Part shown: positions 57,981 through 64,000 of the stretch, piece after piece
Position numbering within the stretch: position 1 is the first letter of the stretch
How the letters are laid out: each line of letters starts with the position of its first letter
DNA from: Halomonas smyrnensis AAD6
GTDB taxonomy: Bacteria > Pseudomonadota > Gammaproteobacteria > Pseudomonadales > Halomonadaceae
Assembly: GCF_000265245.1 (NCBI RefSeq)
Contig: NZ_AJKS02000012.1
Coordinates: forward strand, 1-64,000
Reading direction: 5' to 3'
DNA: 64,000 bases
Position numbers and translations under genes: made by a program
Notes under the pieces: generated by a model
Database searches by the model: none
What the model was told of the DNA's origin: nothing
Seen by the model: only the letters and a program-made list of their open reading frames with translations

Positions 57981-57993
57981 GATAAAGCTTATC
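57981..57993. promoter_or_regulatory. Palindrome in the fpr-finR intergenic region
   Basis: GATAA-AGC-TTATC, 35 bp before the LysR start; the surrounding 57869-58027 is AT-rich. It has the size and position of a LysR-type autoregulatory site. Confidence 0.4.
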
Positions 57994-58027
57994 TATACTC
58001 CAGATATACTGATCCGGAGCCCGCCCC

Positions 58028-58954
58028 ATGCGCTATACCCTGCGCCAGCTCGAGGTGTTCGTGGCCGTGGCCCAGCACGAGAGCGTCTCCCACGCCGCCC
58101 GCGCCCTGGCGCTGTCCCAGTCGGCGGCCAGCACCGCCCTGGCCGAGCTGGAACGCCAGTTCGACTGCCGCCTGCTCGACCGCATCGGCAAGCGCCTCAA
58201 GCTCAACGCCCTGGGCTTCCAGCTGCTGCCCAAGGCCGTGGCGCTGCTCGACCGTGCCGAGGAGGTCGAGGAACTGCTGCGCGGCCAGCAGGGCGTCGGC
58301 ACCCTTGATGTGGGCGCCACCCTGACCATCGGCAACTACCTGGCCACGCTGCTGATCAGCGACTTCATGCAGCAGCATCCGGGCAGCCGCATCCGCCTGC
58401 AGGTACGCAACACCCGCACCATCATCGACGGCGTGCGCCACCACGAGCTGGACCTGGGCCTGATCGAGGGCCAGTGCGAGGACGAGGAAGTGATCACCCA
58501 GCCCTGGGTGGAGGACGAGCTGGCGGTGTTCTGCGCCCCGGGCCATCCGCTGGCCGGCCAGGGCCCGGTGGAGCTAGACCGGCTGCTGCGCGAGGACTGG
58601 ATCATGCGCGAGGAAGGCTCCGGCACCCGGCTGACCCTGGAGCAGGCCGCCCGGCACCGGCGCGGTCGCTTCAACACCCTGCTCGAGCTGGAGCACACCG
58701 AAGGCATCAAGCGCGCCGTGGAGTCGGGGCTGGGGATCGGCTGCGTCTCGCGCCTGGCGCTGCGCGACGCCTTCCGCCGCGGCAGCCTGGTGCCGCTCCC
58801 CACCCCCGACCTGGACCTGAGCCGTCAGTTCGCCTTCATCTGGCATCGCCACAAGTACCTGGCGCCCGGCATGCGCGAGTTCCTCAAGCTGTGCCGGCAG
58901 ATGACCGAAGGCATCCGCTGCAGCGACGAGATCGACCTGCCCCACCAGTCCTGA
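58028..58954 (+). CDS. finR: LysR-type regulator, FinR-like
   Basis: A 308-residue LTTR. The HTH (LRQLEVFVAVAQHESVSHAA, ~5-60) is followed by an inducer domain; ATLTIGNYLATLLISDFMQQ, the VEDELAVFCAPGHPL strand and RAVESGLGIGCVSRLALRDA fit Pseudomonas FinR, the divergent activator of fpr. The pairing with fpr here is the main support for the specific name; a CysB-like sulfur role cannot be excluded. Confidence 0.85.
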   Translation: MRYTLRQLEVFVAVAQHESVSHAARALALSQSAASTALAELERQFDCRLLDRIGKRLKLNALGFQLLPKAVALLDRAEEVEELLRGQQGVGTLDVGATLTIGNYLATLLISDFMQQHPGSRIRLQVRNTRTIIDGVRHHELDLGLIEGQCEDEEVITQPWVEDELAVFCAPGHPLAGQGPVELDRLLREDWIMREEGSGTRLTLEQAARHRRGRFNTLLELEHTEGIKRAVESGLGIGCVSRLALRDAFRRGSLVPLPTPDLDLSRQFAFIWHRHKYLAPGMREFLKLCRQMTEGIRCSDEIDLPHQS

Positions 58955-59238
58955 AGACGGGGCGAGACGCTGCCCGTGATCAGGCGGGCTCGCCGCGGCG
59001 GGCCCACGCATCCGGCAGCGCCGCGGCGGCGGCGTTCGAGATACGCAAGCGCAGGGAAGTCAGCATGGTCACTCTCATGGGTCATGGGGAGTTGGTCTTG
59101 TAGCGGTCCACGGCTGCCAGGAACCGGGAGCTCCCCTGCTATCGGCCACGGTACGCGCCGACTTTAGCCGTCGGCGCGTGCCGCCGATCTCCCCGCGCCC
59201 TGCGAGGCGCGCTTCAGACCTTTCAAGGAGGCGGCACT
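58955..59238. other. Leader region before the FtsZ paralogue, no gene seen
   Basis: About 280 bp without a supported protein gene. An inverted repeat GCGCCGAC-TTTAGCC-GTCGGCGC is at about 59155-59177; it lacks a T-run. A perfect AAGGAGG at 59225-59231 begins the leader ORF described next. Confidence 0.4.
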
Positions 59239-59295
59239 TTGGCCGATGATGGGGAGACGCCCTCTTCCTCACCGACCCCGCGACAGGACGCATGA
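59239..59295 (+). CDS. Possible 18-codon leader ORF coupled to the FtsZ paralogue
   Basis: AAGGAGG (59225-59231), 7 bases, then TTG and 17 further sense codons (reading LADDGETPSSSPTPRQDA, first residue Met if used as start). Its TGA overlaps the ATG of the ftsZ-like gene as ATGA. The long gene itself has only a close AGGA as ribosome site. So this may be a translated leader giving coupling. It could also be chance. Confidence 0.4.
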   Translation: MADDGETPSSSPTPRQDA

Positions 59296-60401
59296 GCGAC
59301 CCACAGTTTCCCCAGGAATATCCCGCCGCCCTCAAGGTGGTCGGCATCGGCGGCGGCGGCGGCAATGCCGTCCGCCACCTGATCGACACCACCGATCTCG
59401 ACGGCATCGACGCCATCGCCGTGAACACCGACCGTCAGGCCCTCGAGCTGCTGCCCCAGGGCGTGGCGATGCCCATCGGCAGCGCCACCACCCGCGGCCT
59501 CGGCGCCGGGGCCGACCCCGAGGCCGGCCGGCAGGCCGCCGAGGAGAGTCGCGACGGCCTGCGCGCCCGGCTGGCCGGCGCCGACCTGGTGTTCCTGATG
59601 GCCGGCATGGGCGGGGGCACCGGCAGCGGCGCGACCCCGGCCATCGCCGACCTGGCCCGCGAGATGGGCCTGCTGACCGTGGCCGTGGTGACGCGCCCCT
59701 TCGGCTTCGAGGGCCAGCGGCGCCAACGGGCCGCCGACGAGGCCATCGCGGCGCTCGACGGCCGGGTCGACTGTCTGGCCGTGGTGCCCAACGACCGCCT
59801 GCTGCCGACCCTCGGCCACGGTGCCTCGATGATGCGCGCCTTCGCCGCCGTCAACGACGTGCTGCGCGAGGCGGTGACCGGCATCGCCGAGGTCATCACC
59901 CGGCCGGGGCTGATCAACATCGACTTCGCCGACGTGGCCGCGGTGATGCGCCGGCCCGGCCGGGCGCGCATCGGCACCGGCGAGGGCACGGGCGAGGATC
60001 GCGCCGGCGCGGCGGTGCGCGCGGCCCTGGAGCATCCGCTGCTGGAGGCCACCGACCTGGCCGAGGCCGCCGGCGTGCTGGTCAGCATCACCGCCGGCGC
60101 CGATCTGAGCCTGGCCGACTTCGACGAGGTGGGGCGCCAGGTCGCCGAACTGGCCGGCGAAGACGCCATGCGGGTGGTCGGCACCGCCCTCGATCCCGAC
60201 ATGGCGGGCCGGCTGCGGGTCTCGCTGATCGCCACCGGGCTGGAGGTCGCCCGCTCGAGGCCGCCTTCGCCCGGCCGGACACGGCCCGCCTCCGAGCCGC
60301 GCCGGGCCCCGCCGGCCGAGGCCGCCGAGCGACGGGACGGCTCGCGGCAGGACTCGCTGCTGGATCTCGACGACTTCCTGAGCCGCCTGAAGCGGCGCTG
60401 A
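59292..60401 (+). CDS. FtsZ paralogue (stand-alone tubulin-like GTPase)
   Basis: A 369-residue FtsZ-family GTPase. Glycine loop GIGGGGGNAVRHL (18-30), tubulin signature GGGTGSG (107-113; the usual FtsZ form is GGGTGTG), TRPFGFEG, and the T7 loop NIDFADV (209-215) with both catalytic-position Asp. The C-terminal linker is short (~30 residues, Pro/Arg-rich) and ends in LLDLDDFLSRLKRR, a variant of the FtsZ peptide that binds FtsA and ZipA. No ftsQ, ftsA or lpxC is nearby, so this is not the cell-wall cluster gene. The normal ftsZ is presumably elsewhere. Role unknown. Confidence 0.9.
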   Translation: MSDPQFPQEYPAALKVVGIGGGGGNAVRHLIDTTDLDGIDAIAVNTDRQALELLPQGVAMPIGSATTRGLGAGADPEAGRQAAEESRDGLRARLAGADLVFLMAGMGGGTGSGATPAIADLAREMGLLTVAVVTRPFGFEGQRRQRAADEAIAALDGRVDCLAVVPNDRLLPTLGHGASMMRAFAAVNDVLREAVTGIAEVITRPGLINIDFADVAAVMRRPGRARIGTGEGTGEDRAGAAVRAALEHPLLEATDLAEAAGVLVSITAGADLSLADFDEVGRQVAELAGEDAMRVVGTALDPDMAGRLRVSLIATGLEVARSRPPSPGRTRPASEPRRAPPAEAAERRDGSRQDSLLDLDDFLSRLKRR

Positions 60402-60421
60402 CGCTCAGGACGCGGCGACGC

Positions 60422-62944
60422 CTAGGCGGTCGCCCGGCTCAGGTAGCGCTCGCGGAAGGTCTCCACCGGCACCGGCCGGCCGGTGAGAAAGCCCTGGATC
60501 AGGGTGACGTGATAGGTGGCGAGCGCCTCGAGCTGGGCCTCGGTCTCCACGCCCTCGGCCACCACCCGCAGGCCGAGCTCCCGGGCCAGGCCCGTCACCG
60601 CGGCGAGGATGGCGCCACTGCCCCGGGACTCGCCCAGGCCGCGGATGAAGGAGCGGTCGATCTTCAGCGTCGTGACCGGCAGCTCTTGCAGATAGCTCAG
60701 CGAGGAGTAGCCGGTGCCGAAGTCGTCGATGGCGAGCATGCAGCCCAGGTCACGAAGGGCCGCTAGGGTGGCCACGGCCTGCTGGTGCTGATCGAGCAGG
60801 GTGCTCTCGGTGAGCTCGAAGCCGATCTGGCCCGGCGGCAGATCGTGCTCCTCGTAGAGCCGGCGCACCTCGGCGACCAGATCGGCCTGCCAGAACTGGC
60901 GCGCCGAGAGGTTGATCGCCACCCGCGGCGGCGTCAGGCCGGCCTCCCGCCAGGCCCGGAGCTGACCGGCCACCAGCCGCATCAGCCGCCGCCCCAGCGG
61001 CAGGATCAGCCCGGAGCGCTCGGCCAGCGGAATGAAGTCCCCCGGCGACACCTCGCCGAGCCCCGGCGCGCGCCAGCGCAGCAGCGCCTCGGCACCCTGC
61101 ACCTCGCCGCTGTCGCGGTCGATCAGCGGCTGGTAGTGAACGGACAGCCCCTCGCCGGTCTCGGCGGTGTTGCGCAGCGCCGTCTCCAGGGCCAGGTGCT
61201 GGTGATCCTCGACGTGCATCTCGGCGCGATAGAGCCGGTAGGTGTTCCGCCCCTCCTGCTTGGCCCGGTACATGGCCGCATCGGCCCGCTTCACCAGCCG
61301 CTCGGGCGTGTCGCCATCGTCGGGATAGACGCTGATGCCCAGGCTGCAGCCGACCCGGAAGCGATGCGAGCGCAGCTCGAAGGGCGCGCTCGCCGCCTCG
61401 ATCAGCCGCCGCGCCACCCGGGTCACCTCGTCGACCTCCTTCACGTCGGGCAGCAGCACGATGAACTCGTCGCCGCCCAGCCGCGCCAGGGTGTCATCCT
61501 CGCGCAGGTGATGCTGCAGGCGCTCGGTGAGCCGCACCAGAAGCTCGTCGCCCACGGCATGGCCCAGCGAATCGTTGACCTGCTTGAAGTGATCCAGATC
61601 CAGGAACAGCACCGCCAGGCGCCGCCCCTGGCGGTGGGTGTGGCGAATCGCCAGCGACAGCCGGTCGTCGAGCAGGCGCCGATTGGGCAGCCCGGTGAGC
61701 GGATCGTAGTAGGCCAGGTGGCGCACCCGCTCCTCGTTCTCGCGGATATGAGTGATGTCGGTGAACAGCGCGGCATAGTGGCTGACCTCGCCGCGTTCGT
61801 CGCGGATCGCCGAGATGGTCAGCAGCTCCAGGTAGAGCTCGCCGCTCTTGCGGCGGTTCCAGATCTCGCCGCGCCAGAAGCCGCTCTGCTGCAGCGTGTC
61901 CCACATGTCGCGGTAGAAGGCCGCGTCATGGCGCCCGGAGGACAGCACCGCCGGCGTATGGCCGACCACCTCCTCGAGGGAGTATCCGGTCATGTGGGTG
62001 AAGGCCGGATTGACGAAGCGGATGCGCGTCTGCGGGTCGGTGATGATGATGCCTTCCAGCGAGGCATCGATGACCCGCTCGGCCAGCTGCAGGCTCTCCC
62101 GCGATTCGGCCAGCGCCCGGTCGCGCGCCTCGAGCGCCTCGCGCAGGTCCTGCAGGTAGCCGTGCTCGACCCCGGCGAGCAGGTCCTGAAAGCCGAGCAG
62201 GCCATTCACCTCGCCCGACGCATCGAGCACCGCCAGGTGGCGCACGCCCTCGCCGACCAGCGCCTCCCGGGCGCGGATCAGCGGCTCGTCGGCGCCGATG
62301 GTCATCAGCGGGCGGCTGGCCAGCTCGCCGACGCTCATCGAGCCCGGATGACGGGCGACGAAGCGCACCAGATCGCGTTCGGTGAGGATGCCCAGCGAGC
62401 GCGACGCATCCTCCACCACGGCGGCCTCGGCGCCGGCATTGCGCATCCGGCGCGCCGCCTCGGCCAGGCCGAGCGCGCTCGACAGCACCAGCGGCGAGCG
62501 CCGCATGGCGCCCTTCACCTCGCGCAGCCGCAGATAGGGCTCGAGGCCCTGGTTCAGCGCCACGTCGCTCTGGGACACCATGCCCAGCGGCCGCCCATCG
62601 TCGTCCACCACCAGCAGGTGGCGATAGCCCAGCCGGGCGAAGCGGGCGGCGACCTCGCCCACCGACACGCCGCGGCCGATGGTGACCACCGGGCGGCTCA
62701 TCACCTCACCGACCGGACGGCGCATCGATTCGGGATCGGCGAAGTCGAGGGCCAGGCTGTCGCGCTCGGTCCAGATGCCCAGGGTCCGCCCCTCCTCGAC
62801 TACCAGGATCGCGCTGCAGCGCCGCTGGCTCATGCGCGTGGCGGCCTCGCACAGCGGCGTGTCCGGCCCGCAGCTGAGCAGGCCGGTGTTCATGATCCGT
62901 TCGACGGAGAGGGCGTGGGTGTTGAGCAGCTGATCCGAGTCCAT
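60422..62944 (-). CDS. CBS-PAS-GGDEF-EAL cyclic-di-GMP protein
   Basis: An 840-residue cytoplasmic protein with no membrane helix. Four CBS repeats (~12-260), a short coiled coil, PAS (~290-405), GGDEF (LGGDEFIVL ~488-493, with an inhibitory-site RxxD, REDD, five residues before it) and EAL (GAEALLRW ~617; NLSARQF, ELTES, IDDFGTGYSSL and AEGVET intact). Both catalytic domains look active. The CBS array suggests control by an adenine nucleotide. Next to another CBS-GGDEF gene. Confidence 0.93.
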   Translation of the reverse strand: MDSDQLLNTHALSVERIMNTGLLSCGPDTPLCEAATRMSQRRCSAILVVEEGRTLGIWTERDSLALDFADPESMRRPVGEVMSRPVVTIGRGVSVGEVAARFARLGYRHLLVVDDDGRPLGMVSQSDVALNQGLEPYLRLREVKGAMRRSPLVLSSALGLAEAARRMRNAGAEAAVVEDASRSLGILTERDLVRFVARHPGSMSVGELASRPLMTIGADEPLIRAREALVGEGVRHLAVLDASGEVNGLLGFQDLLAGVEHGYLQDLREALEARDRALAESRESLQLAERVIDASLEGIIITDPQTRIRFVNPAFTHMTGYSLEEVVGHTPAVLSSGRHDAAFYRDMWDTLQQSGFWRGEIWNRRKSGELYLELLTISAIRDERGEVSHYAALFTDITHIRENEERVRHLAYYDPLTGLPNRRLLDDRLSLAIRHTHRQGRRLAVLFLDLDHFKQVNDSLGHAVGDELLVRLTERLQHHLREDDTLARLGGDEFIVLLPDVKEVDEVTRVARRLIEAASAPFELRSHRFRVGCSLGISVYPDDGDTPERLVKRADAAMYRAKQEGRNTYRLYRAEMHVEDHQHLALETALRNTAETGEGLSVHYQPLIDRDSGEVQGAEALLRWRAPGLGEVSPGDFIPLAERSGLILPLGRRLMRLVAGQLRAWREAGLTPPRVAINLSARQFWQADLVAEVRRLYEEHDLPPGQIGFELTESTLLDQHQQAVATLAALRDLGCMLAIDDFGTGYSSLSYLQELPVTTLKIDRSFIRGLGESRGSGAILAAVTGLARELGLRVVAEGVETEAQLEALATYHVTLIQGFLTGRPVPVETFRERYLSRATA

Positions 62945-63006
62945 TCGCTTACCGCATCAAAGGGGAACCCCTCAATCTAGCGCAATGTCACTTTTCAGCG
63001 ACAGGC

Positions 63007-64000
63007 TTACCCGGCGTCCTGTTGACGACGGTCAATGAACAGGCTGTTGCCGGGCTGACGCTTGGCCTGCCCCTTCAGCTCGGCGAGCACATTGCCGATG
63101 TCCATGGCGGTCTTCTCTGCCCCGGGCGCGACGGCGTGATAGGCCAGCGACAGCGACATCAGCGGCACGAAGCGCTCACGCCCCTCGCGATCGTGGCCCG
63201 GAAAGCCGCCGGCCTCGCGATGCGCCGACGAATAGAACTCTGGCGCGAAGTGTGCGAAGCGCGACAGGATCGCCTCGCAGCGCTCCCGGGCCGATGCCTC
63301 CGGCAGCACCAGCATGAAGTCGTCGCCACCCACGTGGCCGACGAAGCCCTCCTCGCCGACTTCCTCCTGCAGCATCCGTCCCAGCGAGAGGATGACCTGG
63401 TCGCCCCGGGCATAGCCGTAGGCATCGTTGTAGGCCTTGAAGGCATCGAGGTCGGCATAGACGGCGACGAAGGCGCACCCCCGGGCCAGGCAGGCGGCCA
63501 GGGTGTCGTGGATCGCCTCGTTGCCGGGCAGGCCGGTGAGCGGGTTGGCCTGGCGCGCCGTGCGCACCTGGATCGCGGTGATCTCGCGTAGCAGATCGAT
63601 GATCTGCCCCAGGCCGCGATAGCGGCCCGCGTCGTCGACGATCACGAAGTCGTCCCGGCCCGCCTTGGGCGAACCGGTGATGCGCCGGCTCAGCGCCTCC
63701 AGCGGCATCGAGGCCTCGGCCACCAGCATGCGGCGATCCATCAGCTCGTCGATGGCCCGCCGGGCATGCAGCGAGTGGCTGAAGGGATTGGCGAACACGC
63801 CCAGGAACTCGTGCTGGCGCACCACGCCCACCGGGCGATCGTCGTCGTCCAGCACCGCCAGGCAGCGCAGTTCCGGATCGTGGCGGAAACGCTCCACCAC
63901 CTCGGGCACCGGCGTGCCCTGACGCACCGGCTCCAGATGCCGGCACAGCATGGCGGCCGTGGTGCCGAAGGAGCCGGACACCTCCTGGCGCGCCGGCAGG
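63007..64000 (-). CDS. CBS-GGDEF protein, N-terminus outside window
   Basis: The frame is open to the right edge (residues LPARQEVSGSF), so the gene continues beyond it. A GTG at 63981 is an unlikely start because AGGAG would touch it. Seen: a CBS pair (~1-130 of the visible part) and a GGDEF domain with GGDDF instead of GGDEF (in HVGGDDFMLVLP). Related proteins carry an EAL domain before the CBS pair; this is a prediction for the missing part. 62 bp separate it from the CBS-PAS-GGDEF-EAL gene. Confidence 0.85.
   Translation of the reverse strand, partial: LPARQEVSGSFGTTAAMLCRHLEPVRQGTPVPEVVERFRHDPELRCLAVLDDDDRPVGVVRQHEFLGVFANPFSHSLHARRAIDELMDRRMLVAEASMPLEALSRRITGSPKAGRDDFVIVDDAGRYRGLGQIIDLLREITAIQVRTARQANPLTGLPGNEAIHDTLAACLARGCAFVAVYADLDAFKAYNDAYGYARGDQVILSLGRMLQEEVGEEGFVGHVGGDDFMLVLPEASARERCEAILSRFAHFAPEFYSSAHREAGGFPGHDREGRERFVPLMSLSLAYHAVAPGAEKTAMDIGNVLAELKGQAKRQPGNSLFIDRRQQDAG

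Noticed and set aside
58825-59085. Minus-strand gene upstream of the FtsZ paralogue
   Set aside because: It overlaps the conserved end of the LysR gene antisense, has no ribosome site and no recognisable domain.

Overview
This is a chromosomal window from a high-GC halophilic gammaproteobacterium, most probably Halomonas or a close relative in the Halomonadaceae. The strongest pointer is the gene order teaA-teaB-teaC-teaD (39620-43191), the ectoine/hydroxyectoine TRAP transporter with its UspA-type regulator known from Halomonas elongata. The other genes (hemCDXY, argH-lptM-lysA-dapF-DUF484-xerC, fpr/finR) have a Pseudomonas/Oceanospirillales-like order.

Layout. 1-5752 is the right part of an accessory segment: the 3' end of a type I specificity gene (hsdS), a GIY-YIG nuclease, a SRAP (HMCES/YedK) protein, hsdR, and a small secreted protein built from 17-residue repeats. 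It ends at an AT-rich stretch and three tandem copies of what looks like the 3' end of ssrA (tmRNA) with its terminator (5879-6175), which I read as an attachment-site junction of a genomic island. Chromosomal core follows: ddpX, gap, then pyk-mgsA and pgi; a block of 28-bp hairpin repeats; two overlapping crcB fluoride channel genes; a large MscS-type channel; the heme cluster hemC-hemD-hemX-hemY on the minus strand; and, divergently, argH-lptM-lysA-dapF-DUF484-xerC-HAD phosphatase, mostly joined by start/stop overlaps.

26900-39500 holds engB, cytochrome c4, dsbA, a phosphodiesterase-fold protein, a first TRAP transporter (2-oxoacid/TakP type), a YqaA membrane protein, thiD, a tandem universal stress protein, a chalcone-isomerase-like protein, dtd, the ABC-F ATPase yheS and a TIGR02444 protein. 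39620-43191 is the ectoine transporter. Then come an FKBP isomerase, an AEC carrier, a candidate Fur-controlled small RNA (about 45128-45246), trmB, thiG/thiS separated by a possible mobile repeat, DUF423, a thioesterase, and malate synthase G with an IclR-like operator.

51000-64000 holds a hydrolase, a lipoprotein, comM, ubiK, a nitrogen module glnK-amtB-glnK2 behind a good sigma-54 promoter, the divergent pair fpr/finR, a stand-alone FtsZ paralogue preceded by a short leader ORF, and two multidomain cyclic-di-GMP proteins with CBS modules, the second cut by the window edge.

Functionally the window combines osmolyte scavenging (teaABCD, MscS channel), central carbon metabolism (gap, pyk, mgsA, pgi, glcB), nitrogen sensing, heme/lysine/arginine/thiamine synthesis and envelope functions. 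The least explained items are the FtsZ paralogue with its leader ORF, the Fur-linked small RNA candidate, the tmRNA-end repeats at the island edge, and the 17-residue-repeat protein. No tRNA, rRNA, insertion sequence with a transposase, or CRISPR array was seen.
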